DNA of 22,228 nt from Haplomitrium mnioides (Eukaryota > Marchantiophyta > Haplomitriopsida > Calobryales), in contig JBNGIS010034169.1 of NCBI GenBank assembly GCA_049999725.1, forward strand, positions 1 to 22,228, in the 5' to 3' direction. The notes below the pieces were generated by a model. That model had not been told where the DNA came from, did not search any database, and worked only from the letters and a program-made list of their open reading frames with translations. How positions within the stretch are numbered: position 1 is the stretch's first letter; the number at the start of each line of letters is the position of its first letter. Shown here in pieces: positions 9,801-18,506 of the stretch. Made by a program: the position numbers and the translations under genes.

Positions 9801-11275
9801 TATTGTAGGTGATGAAAGATGAGAGATTGCTATGGTAGAAGAGATGGATGTTCTTCAACAAAACCAAACATAGGATTTGGTTATATTACCAAAAGAGAAG
9901 AAAGCCTTTGGATGTAAATAATTTTACAAGTTAAAGAGACATGAAGATGGAAGCATAAGCAAATTCAAAGCAAGGTTGGTTGCCAAAGAGTGTGCACAAA
10001 ACCAAAGACATAAATTATGAAGAAACATTTAGTATGGTGGTAAGAATGACAATAGTTAGAGCAATCATTGCATTGGCTACAACAAAACAATGGTGTTTAC
10101 ATTAAATAGATGTAAAGAATGTGTATTTGTATGGTGAATTAAAAGAACATGTTTATATGAGCCAGCCACCTAGATCTGTTGATATGGAGAATCCAAATCA
10201 TGTTTGCAGATTGAAGAAGTCATTGTATGGGTTAAAGTAAGCGCTAAGTGCATGGTCCAACAAGATAGGTGAATATTTTGTGGCAATAAGGTTCAAGGTT
10301 TTTTATACATACTACTTATTGCACATAAAAAAATAGAGAAGCTCGCCATGCTTATTCTCATTTATATAGATGATCTGATTATGACTGGAGATAGTATGCA
10401 AGACATAACAAAGGCAAAATTATTACTACGACGGAAGTTTGAGATAAAGGATCTTGCAAAACTGAGATATTTTCTTGGCATTGAAGTGATTGAAATAGAG
10501 AAAGGTATCTCGATGATGCATAGTGTCACATTGGATATGTTGTCTAGATATCGAATGACATATTGCAAACCAATTGCAACTCCTTTGGATCAAAGTTCTA
10601 AGTTGATTAATCACAAAGTACAGTTATTAGAAGATCCCACCAGTTACAAGCACATGGTAAAGAGCCTAATTTATCTCACCATCATATGATGGGACTTGAG
10701 TTATGCTAGAGGTCTGGTAAGTCAATTTGTGCAAAGTCCATAGAAGTCGTACCTTGATGTAGTGCATCGTATTCTTTGATATGTGAAGTTCACAATTTAG
10801 TATGGCTTGTTTTATGAAAGTAGTATGAAGTTCCATATTTCTAGTTTTACAAATGCAGATTGGGTAGGCAATGCAAGTCATGGAAGATCAACAAGTGGAT
10901 TTGTATTTTCATTTGGTAGTGTTCGGATAGCGTGGAGCAGCAACAAGCAACCAACGGTTGCGCTTTCAAGCACAAAGGCTAAGTATAGAAGTGCAACTAT
11001 GACTACATGCGAGGTGGCATGGTTGCTCAAACTCATGCATGATTTAGGAAGTGTGAACAAACCAATGGAGGTTTACTGTGATAATATAACCAACAATCCA
11101 ATCCAATTTTCCATGCACTATCACTATGTGAGGGAGAAAGTTTTGGCAGAAATGGTTGATCTGAAAAACTCCAGCACTAAAGGTTATGTGGCTAATATTC
11201 TTAGCACGTCATTGGGCAAATTGCCAAAAATTCAGAGATCAACTTGGAGTACATGTGTTGAGGTCGAAGGAAAGT
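9800..11275 (+). pseudogene. Copia reverse transcriptase and RNase H remnant
   Basis: RT begins with ERWEIAM and KFKARLVAKE, continues through [22 protein letters not shown] and LKKSLYGLK with stops, and has the active site YIDD at 10363-10374 (usually YVDD). IATPLDQSSKL and MVKSLIYLT follow to 10689. RNase H runs from about 10840: ADWVG, GRSTSGFVF, WSSNKQPTVALSSTKAKYRSA, HYHYVREKV. The STEAEY glutamate reads lysine (STKAKY). The long open stretch 10807-11349 runs past the expected stop, and a purine-rich stretch (11258-11274) may be the PPT. RT copies the RNA and RNase H removes it; both are disabled by frame breaks. Confidence 0.88.
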
Positions 11276-11354
11276 GTAGAATTTCTATTTTTGTCACTCA
11301 TTTAGTTGTTGGTATACTATGGTACATTTGTTCTATTATTGGCAGGTAAATTGT

Positions 11355-12541
11355 AGTATACTGGGGTGATTTGGTATTCTATTGTTGGTGTCAATGTGAT
11401 CTAGCATAGTGTTTATATGGTTTATTTGGTATTCCTATTGGTATACCAAGATGATGTGGTATTTTGGCTATGTAGTGTGTTTATGTAGCTTATCGATATT
11501 CCTGTTGTATACCAAGATGATATGATATTTTGGTTATATATCTGGTATTCTACTATTGGTATACCAAGGTGATTTGCTATTTTGGCTACATAGCTAGTGT
11601 GGTATTCTACTATTGATATACTAAGATGGTTTGGTATTTTGGTTGCTAGTGTGGTATTCTTGGTAGCTAGTGTGGTATTCTANNNNNNNNNNNNNNNNNN
11701 NNNNNNNNNNNNNNNNNNNNNNNNNNNNNNNNNNNNNNNNNNNNNNNNNNNNNNNNNNNNNNNNNNNNNNNNNNNNNNNNNNNNNNNNNNNNNNNNNNNN
11801 NNNNNNNNNNNNNNNNNNNNNNNNNNNNNNNNNNNNNNNNNNNNNNNNNNNNNNNNNNNNNNNNNNNNNNNNNNNNNNNNNNNNNNNNNNNNNNNNNNNN
11901 NNNNNNNNNNNNNNNNNNNNNNNNNNNNNNNNNNNNNNNNNNNNNNNNNNNNNNNNNNNNNNNNNNNNNNNNNNNNNNNNNNNNNNNNNNNNNNNNNNNN
12001 NNNNNNNNNNNNNNNNNNNNNNNNNNNNNNNNNNNNNNNNNNNNNNNNNNNNNNNNNNNNNNNNNNNNNNNNNNNNNNNNNNATTTTGGTTGCTAGTGTG
12101 GTATTCTTGGTAGCTAGTGTGGTATTCTACTGTTGGTATACTAAGATGATTTGGTATTTTGGTTGCTAACGTGGTATTCTTGGTAGCTAGTGTGGTATTC
12201 TATTGTTTATATACTAAAATTGTTTATATACTAAAATGGTTGTATACTAAAATGGTTTGGTATTTTGGTTGTTAGTATGGTATTCTATTGTTGATATACT
12301 AAGATGGTTTGGTATTTTGGTTGCATGGTTGGCATTATTCAAATATGTAGTGTACCTAGATTAGGTGTTTGGAATAGAATATATGTTGGTATGCTATGGT
12401 GATTTGGTATTTTGGTTGTATGTTTGGTGTTATTCTTTGGTATTTTGGTTGTATGTTTGGTGTTATTCGACATATGTAGATTAGGTATTTAGAGTAGAGT
12501 ATATGTTGGTATACTAAGGTGATTTGGTATTTTGGTTGTAT
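11355..12541 (+). repeat. Degenerate tandem repeats, core TTGGTATTTTGGTT
   Basis: Units of about 30 to 100 bp built from GGTATTCT, ATACTAAGATGATTTGGTATTTTGG and TTGCTAGTGTGG segments recur along the stretch. A higher-order unit of about 125 bp appears twice at 12346-12541 (ATTAGGTnTTT...GATTTGGTATTTTGGTTGTAT). The array contains a 400-N gap with the same repeat on both sides, so its true length is unknown. No protein of interest is encoded; open frames here are low-complexity artefacts. Confidence 0.85.
11683..12082. other. Assembly gap (400 N) inside the tandem repeat
   Basis: Exactly 400 undetermined bases with the same repeat on both sides; the sequencing or assembly probably failed in the array. 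Confidence 0.99.
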
Positions 12542-12551
12542 NNNNNNNNNN
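12542..12551. other. Assembly gap (10 N)
   Basis: Ten undetermined bases between the tandem repeat and the first copy of the 67-bp direct repeat. The continuity of the two sides is not proven by sequence. Confidence 0.99.
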
Positions 12552-12617
12552 TATGTTGTAGATGTCATGAAAGGTGTGTGGACAATGTAGTTGTGTAAGC
12601 GATGTGTATGCGCACGA
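12552..12617 (+). repeat. Direct repeat, left copy (67-bp family)
   Basis: About 90% identical to 12943-13009; both contain GTGTGTGGAC and end GTATGCGCACGA. The copies are about 390 bp apart and in the same orientation. The left copy touches a gap, the right copy touches the broken end of the - strand copia. Confidence 0.85.
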
Positions 12618-12688
12618 TAGCTGTCACACCATTCCATGCAAATTTTTATTTTTAGACGTTTTGAGTTTTTTTGTCTTTTTGTGCCTTA

Positions 12689-12698
12689 TTATATAAGG
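12689..12698 (+). promoter_or_regulatory. TATA-like box of an LTR-like segment
   Basis: TTATATAAGG within a palindromic GCCTTATTATATAAGGC (12683-12699), followed by CATGTACTCTC and a decayed leader as in copia LTRs. A perfect 7-bp hairpin, AGAGCTG/CAGCTCT (12759-12765 and 12774-12780, 8-nt loop), follows in the presumed R region. Confidence 0.45.
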
Positions 12699-12942
12699 CC
12701 ATGTACTCTCATCGAAAGGTTATCTTTCAATGTCATATTTTGTTTATGAACCAAGAGGAGAGCTGAGGTATTGCAGCTCTTAGAGAAGCATGGATTCCTT
12801 GTGAGCAAAGGTACGCTAGTTTTGATATTGGAAGATCAACATATTTGGAATTTCTTCGAGAAGACATCACTCAAAGAAAAGTGATTGTGAGGTCTCATGT
12901 ATTGTATGCGAATGAGATTCAATTGTTTGTCATTCTCTATTG

Positions 12943-13009
12943 TATGTTTGTAGGTGTCATGGAATGTGTGTGGACGATGTAGTTGTGTAAATGATGTGTA
13001 TGCGCACGA
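12943..13009 (+). repeat. Direct repeat, right copy (67-bp family)
   Basis: The second copy of the repeat at 12552-12617. It abuts, at 13009/13010, the truncated reverse transcriptase of the - strand copia, so it marks a rearrangement or insertion junction. Confidence 0.85.
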
Positions 13010-13420
13010 CATCCTTGGCCACGAACCTTGCCTTAAATCTACTTATGTTGCCATCTTCACTTCTGTTCAATTTGTAGACCCATTTGCATCTAATGGTCTT
13101 TTTTCCCTTCAACTAAATTGACCAGCTCCCAAGTCTGATTTTTGCGATCAACTTCCATCTTTGTTATCATTGCAATTTCCCATCTGCCATCTCCTACAAC
13201 ATCCTCAAATAGAACAAGTTCCTTCTGAGTAATGACTTGCACCATGCATGCATAATGTGCTGCAAATGCTCCTTTATGTATCGACTTGTCTACAAGGCAC
13301 TTCATCTTGTCACTTCTGCGCAAAAGATATGCTTTGCACGTGCTTCTCTTTTTGTTTCTAACTTGATGTTGAAATTGAGAGTAATCTTAGTTCTTCATCC
13401 ACATTTTCAAATTCATCATT
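13010..13420 (-). pseudogene. Copia reverse transcriptase N-terminal part, truncated
   Basis: On the - strand a frame from 13323 to 13090 reads FAAHYACMVQVI, DGRWEIAMI, KNQTWELVNL, EGKK, which is the start of copia RT. A shift continues as RCKWVYK and FKARFVAK up to 13010. There the homology to the + copy (matching position about 9980) stops and unrelated repeat sequence begins, so the catalytic YVDD part is absent. Confidence 0.85.
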
Positions 13421-14460
13421 GCCTCCTTCTCTTAAAGACATTTCAGATTGAGAGTTGGTTGGAGTATACTGCTCCAAATTTTTGAGCAACCTTACTTGAC
13501 ATATACTAGTGCTACCACTATTGCTGCCTTCACCATTGGTCAACTCAATACTTGAGCTTATTGAGGTGGTTCTGGCACAACTTGCTTTCCATTTGTCTTT
13601 CTTGTGTCATCAACAAATTTCTGCCCATACCAAGTACTTAACTCATCAAATACTACATCTCTACTCACTCTCGGCATACGTGTAGTAGGATAATAGCACT
13701 TGTACCCCTTCTCCTTATTTGAATACCCAACAAAGATATATTTCTCAACTTTTGGGTCTAATTTGTTGTGTGTCTCAACTGGTATATGTACATAAGAAAT
13801 GCATCCAAACATTTTCAAATGTGAAATGTCTGGACGTCTCTATGTAAATTTCTCTTATGGCATCATGCCATGAACTATTGTTGTAAAGGTTTGGTTCATA
13901 ATATAGACAACAGTAGACATTGCCTTTGCCCAATAATAATGTGGCATATTCTTCTCATTCATCAATGCTCTTGCCACCTCTACTATGTGTTGGTTCTTTC
14001 ACTCATAAACTCCATTTTGTTGAGGTGTATACCTGCAGGTTTGTTGTCTTTTAATCCCTTCTCTATCCAAATTGGTGAAGAATTCTGTAGAAAAATATTC
14101 TGCTCCACCATCTGATCTCAAGCACATTAATTTGCTGCCTTTTCTTTTTTCCACCATAGATCTGAAATGTTTAAAGAGATCAAGCTGTTCACTCTTTTTC
14201 TTCATGAAATAAATTCAAATTTTACTTGAATAATCATTAATAAAGGTCACATAGTATATACGCCCTTTAATAGATCTTGTTTTTGTTGGACCCCATACAT
14301 CTGAATGTACCACCTCAAGTGGCTTCCTTGCCACATATGCATCATGAGGGAATGCTTGCCTTGTTTTTTTACCAAAATAGCATGCTTCACATATTCTTTG
14401 CATTCCTTCTATCTTGAACTGGGCAGCCCACTGACTACCCCTGAACTCTGCATATTTCTT
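13421..14460 (-). pseudogene. Copia integrase and linker remnant
   Basis: From right to left: zinc-finger cysteines in ICEACYFGK (14400 region), first catalytic D in HSDVWGP (about 14310), RIYYVTFINDYS, second D in LRSDGGAEYF (about 14120), then QQNGVYE near 14005-14020, where the Glu of the triad appears retained before a stop. The C-terminal part HLKMFGCISYVHIP, YIFVGYSNKEKGYKCY and RVSRDVVFDE lies at 13820-13640, and a Ser/Glu-rich linker runs to 13421. Integrase inserts the cDNA; this one is broken by stops near 14205 and 13840. Confidence 0.87.
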
Positions 14461-14990
14461 AGCTTTTGCACATTAACATGCCCAATTCTCTTGTGCTATA
14501 TCTCTATGTCTCACACAACTCATGTACTGTGTACAAGCATAGCTTCTGAAATTTCAGGCATGCTCACATATAATGTGAACATCCTGCCACTCTTGCTCTC
14601 TTTTGTGATTAGGTTACAATTATTTCCCCAATCCTCAATAAACACACCAATGGGATTAAACTTGACTTGCATATTTTTCTCTACACACTGTCCAACTGAA
14701 TTCAATTTTTTCTGAATCATTGGCACATGCATCACATCAGATAGGCATATTGTTTTGCCATTCTCTAGTACTATTGATATGCTACCAATCTAATGGATAT
14801 GATGTATAGTTGAGTCACATATCTCCATATATCTAGGTGTACTCAGATTCCTAGTTTCTTTAAACCACTCTCAATGGTCTGTCATGTGACTAGATCATGC
14901 AAAATTGACAAACCATTTATCTCCACCATTGTTTTTATGTTTCTCATATGCTATAGATGAATATCCATGCTATATGACAAAAAATATTTT
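14461..14990 (-). pseudogene. Copia protease and pre-integrase remnant
   Basis: The - strand frame 14735-14520 gives VMHVPMIQKKLNSVGQ, MQVKFNPIGVFI and NCNLITKESKSGRM, the region between protease and integrase. The protease motif upstream reads WFVNFA*SSHMT, with the D-S-G codons at 14906-14898 now N-F-A and a stop right after. The F-A pair in place of S-G is shared with the + strand copy. Confidence 0.82.
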
Positions 14991-15925
14991 ATTGTTTGCT
15001 TTGTTGGAACCGTCATAGTTTCCCTACACTCTATTGTTTCTCATGTCATTCTGACTTTTGTAGCAATCTTTTGCCATGTGACCTAGCTTACCACAATAAT
15101 AACAGTCTCCTCCTAAATCTTGTGGTTGGCTTCCACGTCCTCTATTACTCTCCCTACCTCTAAACTAGCCTCTATTGCCAAAGTGGTTTGATTGACACTG
15201 CTGATTTTATGCATTGTTGTTTGAACGACCTCTACCAACATTACTTATATGATTGCTTCTGCCTCCTCACCTTCTACTCTTGTTAGAGTAGAATGCTTGT
15301 TCTTGACTACTTGAGGCACCTCCTTCAACGTCAAGTTCTTCTACCACTAGCATGGCAATCCGTTGTGAGAAAGATGTGATTCCTTCTCTCGTCCTCATTG
15401 ACATTTTGAACTTTTTATATTCTTGCCTAACCCATTCAAGCTAATTGCCACCATGGCACTTTCCTTCACTTCCTCTCTGAAATTTACTAGCTACTCAGCT
15501 AGTAATTTGATTTTCAAAGAAAAAGCATTTATATTCATCTTCTCCTTTTGCAGAATAAAGAATTCTATCTACAATGTCAACTTTATTGCATCTGACGTGA
15601 TGGCATATCTCTTCTCTAGAATATTCCAAGCCTCATTGGGTGTCTTAGCTACTGACACATAATCCATCATCTTGTCATTAACGTGATGACTGGCCAATAC
15701 ATTAGCTTATGGACTTTCTCTATGTGTGTCTTGAAGGTCTGCATCTCCTTATTGAATAGGGACAAGCCTAACACTGATTCAAGTTCATCTTATATGATGA
15801 AGTCCCAATACCTTCTCCTTTGAGTGAAATTTGTCATTGTGACTAACTAGACATTATAGTTGTTTTCAGTCAATTTCTCACTAACTATCTAAAAAATTTT
15901 GTCTGCGATTTTAAACATGTAATTC
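14991..15925 (-). pseudogene. Copia gag with intact zinc knuckle
   Basis: The frame 15840-15400 on the - strand carries the capsid domain: MDYVSVAKTPNEAWNILEKRYAI, IEFFILQKEKMNINAFSLKIK and VAISLNGLG. An Arg/Gly/Ser/Asn-rich segment (about 15290-15115) leads to a perfect CX2CX4HX4C knuckle, C-YY-C-GKLG-H-MAKD-C, at 15104-15063. The N-terminus reads FKIADKIF and VSEKLTENNYNVW from about 15918. Stops and at least one shift (about 15700) break it. Gag would coat the RNA in the particle. Confidence 0.85.
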
Positions 15926-16060
15926 AAACCTTTTAGCAATCAGATTGCTTCTCTGTTGGCTTAAGAAAACTATAGTCTAGTGTATAGTTTCAGGTTTCAA
16001 TGACTTTATATGTAAAAGAACTCAAAGACTAAATCCAAATGAGTAAGAACTCATAGTGAA

Positions 16061-16071
16061 CTCTGATAGAG
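16061..16071 (-). other. Primer-binding site of the - strand copia (tRNA-Met type)
   Basis: On the - strand the sequence CTCTATCAGAG matches the core of the initiator tRNA-Met site TGGTATCAGAGC used by most plant copia elements. It lies about 140 bp before the gag start, as expected. Confidence 0.6.
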
Positions 16072-16342
16072 TTCTTCAACCAAATGCTAATAAGGCAAGC
16101 AAAAGCCAAACAACCAATAAACCCAAGTGATTGGAGAGGAACTCCAAAATGAGAAGTGGGGCTATGAAACCCTTGTATTTGTACAAGAGAAGAAGGTGTC
16201 ATCCCTCTTTCTTCACTTACAAGTCACTTCTAATTTCAACCCTAAAATCTCTAAAAGTACTCAAGTAATCTCATCTCAATTCAACTCTAAAAATAGCCAT
16301 TTACCACTTCCTTCATTTCTAACAACCGCTACTTTGAATCAA
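16072..16342 (-). repeat. Probable 5' LTR of the - strand copia (bounds approximate)
   Basis: Sequence upstream of the PBS on the - strand. A possible LTR start is TGTTAGAAATG near 16326-16316, a usual start for copia LTRs. The stretch contains no gene. A frame of 82 codons on the + strand at 16127-16375 is not protein-like. There is no second LTR to confirm the ends. Confidence 0.45.
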
Positions 16343-16348
16343 GAACCG

Positions 16349-16375
16349 CTACCAAGTTCCTGTTTCACTTGGTAG
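16349..16375. repeat. Perfect 9-bp inverted repeat (hairpin)
   Basis: CTACCAAGT (16349-16357) and ACTTGGTAG (16367-16375) with a 9-nt loop, just outside the presumed LTR. This could be the footprint of another insertion or a chance hairpin. Confidence 0.6.
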
Positions 16376-16701
16376 TTGAATTTTTTTTTGTGATTTGGTA
16401 TTGAAAAACATCAATCTTATGTTTGTTATCTTTTCTTTGTAAAGAAATTTGTTTTTAAGAAATACAAATTGCGTATTTTACATTGAGATTATATTTGAAA
16501 AATTTCTTTATAATAAACACCATAGAATACAAGCATTTTAGCTATTGAAATATTTTATTAAAACCTCACACTATTGTGAATACACTAAATTCATCAAAAA
16601 TAAAATAAAACATATATCTTTTTATGAAAAGAAATTACATGCAAACGTGAATGTCTAGTCGGGTACGGACTTTGAACTGAACTTTGAGCGTTGTAGCTAT
16701 T
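16376..16701. other. AT-rich stretch without gene
   Basis: Very AT-rich; I see no coding frame, RNA gene or element. A decayed first unit of the following 37-bp repeat (GGACTTTGAACTGAACTTT) is visible near 16666-16685. Confidence 0.6.
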
Positions 16702-17032
16702 AAATCCTATGCAAGCATAGACTCCAAACTAGAACCTTTAAGCCTATGCACGAATAGACTCTGAACAAGAATTCTAAAGCCTATGTGGGCTTAGACTCTG
16801 AACAAGAACAATAACGTTATGCATGCATGGACTTTGAACTAGAACCCTAAAGCTTTTATGTGTCAAGATTCTAAACAAGAACCCTAAAGCCTATGCACGC
16901 ATAGACTTTGAACGAGAACCCTTTGCCTTATGCGTGCATGGACTCTGAACAATAATCTTAAAGCTTATGCGCGCATAGACTCCAAACGAGAACTAGAAAG
17001 CTTATGTCAGCATAGACTCTAAACAAGAACGT
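16702..17032. repeat. Nine tandem 37-bp units with palindrome TATGCGCGCATA
   Basis: Nine consecutive units of 36-38 bp, consensus AAAGCCTATGCRYGCATA followed by GACTCTGAACAAGAACCCT. The best palindromes are TATGCGCGCATA (unit 8, about 16967-16978), TATGCATGCATG and TATGCACGCATA. Decayed units continue to about 17090. The array lies just beyond the 3' end of the - strand methyltransferase-like gene. The palindromic core recurs at 19181-19300 and 20106-20440, so it is not a random satellite. Units follow each other directly with no spacers. Confidence 0.9.
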
Positions 17033-17099
17033 AAAGCTTGAGCGGCAAAAGATTGCAAGAGTTCATGTGCGCTTGGACTCCAACCCCATGTGCACAATA

Positions 17100-17176
17100 A
17101 CTCCAAACCATTCTTAGATTAGCAATTGACTCCAAACCATTCTTAGACAAGCAGTTCACTCAAACTATTCTTAGGC
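17100..17176. repeat. Three tandem 29-bp units (ACTCCAAACCATTCTTAGA)
   Basis: Units begin at 17100, 17129 and 17158; the third is decayed (ACTCAAACTATTCTTAGG). A 14-A run follows at 17258-17271. The stretch between the array and 17306 has no gene. Confidence 0.8.
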
Positions 17177-17305
17177 ACACCAAATTGAATCGTGATGAAA
17201 TGACTTGAAATGAATTGAGAGTGCAACAAGTTGAAACTTTGTCAAATAAAACTTTGTAAAAAAAAAAAAAACTTTGTTAATAACACAATTTGTTCAAACA
17301 GATGT

Positions 17306-18506
17306 TCAAGCTCTATCCTTCTTGGGAGGAATAGTCTCATCTAAATCCAAAGGTTGAGCATATACAGCTGCTAGAGAGTCCTGGCGAGACTTTCTAGTCC
17401 CAGATATTGCGACAGAGTCACCAGTAGCACCTGCAGTACCAAGAGGAACAGGTTCTTTGTGGTATGCATAAACTATCCGTGACTCAGTCACATCGGATGG
17501 CAAGGAAGCCATCGTCAAAACCCTCTAAGGAATGCAGATAGATTGACATCTATCATCTTCCACTGCGATGTAGTTTTGCATCAGCTTTAAAGCACAAACA
17601 AGGCATGTGCCAAACTCAGAGCAAAGATCTAGGATCCAATCTTGCTCTGTTGACAAATGGTCAATGAAAAAATTATAAAAAGCCTACGGCTTCTGATAAA
17701 CATTGCCAGGAGCATCATCTCTTGGATGTTTAAGTTTGGCAAAAACCGCAAGATAACTAAAAGCACTACATATGATCTGACGAGGAAGTCCAGTTGAAGG
17801 AGTAGGCTACAAATTAAAAAGCCTCATGCTCCTCTTCCCTTCTTTTGTCTCATAGCCCATAGTCCAATATTTGTAGGCATGTGCGATTCTAGGACCACCA
17901 GAATGATGAATGTTGCTTTTGTTCCTATAAAAAGAAAAACAAACAAATCAAACATTGCAACCAAAATGTAGGAAAAGTAAAAACGAGAAATCAAAAACCA
18001 AAAATTCAAAGAACAACTTACTAGATGTCGTAGTCGATTGCATAGCAGACTTTTGAAAGGGCATATTTAACGATGCCAAATTGCTGCAATGAATGTATAA
18101 TAACACAAGACCAAAAATCTGACGTTGTAATTGTCGCAAAAGATGAAACCATATCAAAAATGTCATCTTTTGAAAAGGGTTCAAAATCATCATACTTACA
18201 TTCCTTAAGGAATCAAATCGCTTGCGATTTTCACAATAAAGGGTAATTGAATCTTGGGACTGTACAAGCAACTCGATGTTGGCTTTCTTGCCCTCTTGGA
18301 TCAAGGTAATTTGAACTAGTAAACCCAAATTGAATTTTTCACCTCCACCAACAAAAAGGTAAAGATGTTGATCGGGGTCTTTCAAAGAACAATTTATTTA
18401 CTAGCCATTGCCACTCAAGTTTTTCAGGCTTTAGAGCCTTGATAACATCTGAATACCTATATGGCTTTGGTTGAGGAGGGTGGGAAACATTTTCTTGAGA
18501 TGCCAT
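17306..18506 (-). pseudogene. DNA amino-methyltransferase-like gene (beta-class N6A/N4C type), decayed
   Basis: Read on the - strand from ATG at 18506 (MASQENVSHPPQPKPYRY) to TGA at 17306. The N-terminal part reaches KPEKLEWQWLVNKLF; a shift near 18400 leads to HLYLFVGGGEKFN and NIELLVQSQDS; another near 18205 leads to YDDFEPFSKDDIFDMV, TTSDFWSCVIIHSLQQFG and CYAIDYDI (18203-18021). After a likely intron come NKSNIHHSGG and AYKYWTMGY, then YQKP (17698-17687, motif X) and DWILDLCSEFGT with ALKLMQNYIAVEDD (motif I at 17632-17606, usually DxFxGxGT; one Gly is Glu). X followed by I at the C-terminus, with W-x-K-S-N-like residues before, is the order of beta-class methyltransferases that methylate adenine-N6 or cytosine-N4. 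The catalytic D/N/S-PP-Y/W motif is not visible. TAG stops fall at 17810-17808, 17686-17684 and 17527-17525; two small shifts sit in T runs near 17815 and 17760. A polar tail follows. Family call is from memory of motifs, not a search. Confidence 0.7.
17925..18021 (-). other. Likely 97-bp intron of the methyltransferase-like gene
   Basis: Donor GTAAGT directly after ATCTA, T-rich body, acceptor TTTTTATAG before GAACAAAAGC. Splicing removes a non-coding stretch and joins two blocks that make sense together (IDYDI and NKSNIHHSGG). In this copy the join creates a TAG, so an exon-edge base has changed. A spliceosomal intron shows that the gene is adapted to a eukaryotic nucleus. Confidence 0.65.

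Larger units (their letters stand above)
7260..11275 (+). mobile_element. Ty1/copia retrotransposon, + strand, 5'-truncated
   Basis: Domain order gag, protease, integrase, reverse transcriptase, RNase H is the copia order. The element starts abruptly inside gag at about 7262-7275, where the gypsy LTR ends, so the gypsy array probably inserted into it and the rest of gag lies left of the window. A related copy sits on the - strand at 13010-16340. A probable 3' LTR follows from about 11275. The copy is dead. Confidence 0.9.
11275..12942 (+). repeat. Probable 3' LTR of the + copia element, expanded by internal tandem repeats
   Basis: A TG start directly follows a purine-rich stretch at the end of RNase H. 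The right part (about 12618-12942) looks like an LTR promoter and R/U5: a TATA box in a short palindrome (12689-12698) followed by sequence resembling a copia transcript start. The middle is a tandem repeat with two gaps. No second LTR is available in the window for comparison, so the boundaries are tentative; the right part could instead belong to a different element. Confidence 0.4.
13010..16342 (-). mobile_element. Ty1/copia retrotransposon, - strand, truncated in RT
   Basis: Read on the - strand: 5' LTR, PBS (16071-16061), gag, protease, integrase and the first part of reverse transcriptase, ending at 13010 just after FKARFVAK. The rest of RT, RNase H and the 3' LTR are missing. It belongs to the same lineage as the + element: the stretch before integrase is roughly two-thirds identical at the protein level. 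It is somewhat better preserved than the + copy but carries many stops. Confidence 0.9.

Noticed and set aside
12356-12637. 93-codon frame on the - strand with repeated ITPNIQPKYQ
   Set aside because: A translation of the tandem repeat, crosses a gap, and has no independent support.
16127-16375. 82-codon frame on the + strand
   Set aside because: Falls in the antisense strand of the presumed copia LTR; Ser/Thr/Pro composition is not linked to any domain.
16702-17032. CRISPR-like array of regularly spaced 37-bp units
   Set aside because: The units follow one another directly with no unique spacers, diverge from each other, and lie in nuclear plant-like DNA; it is a tandem repeat.
17306-18506. 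Dam-type methyltransferase of a DIRS retrotransposon
   Set aside because: No tyrosine recombinase or DIRS-type RT is near it, it has its own ATG, TATA box and intron, and the motif order (X before I at the C-terminus) fits the beta class.
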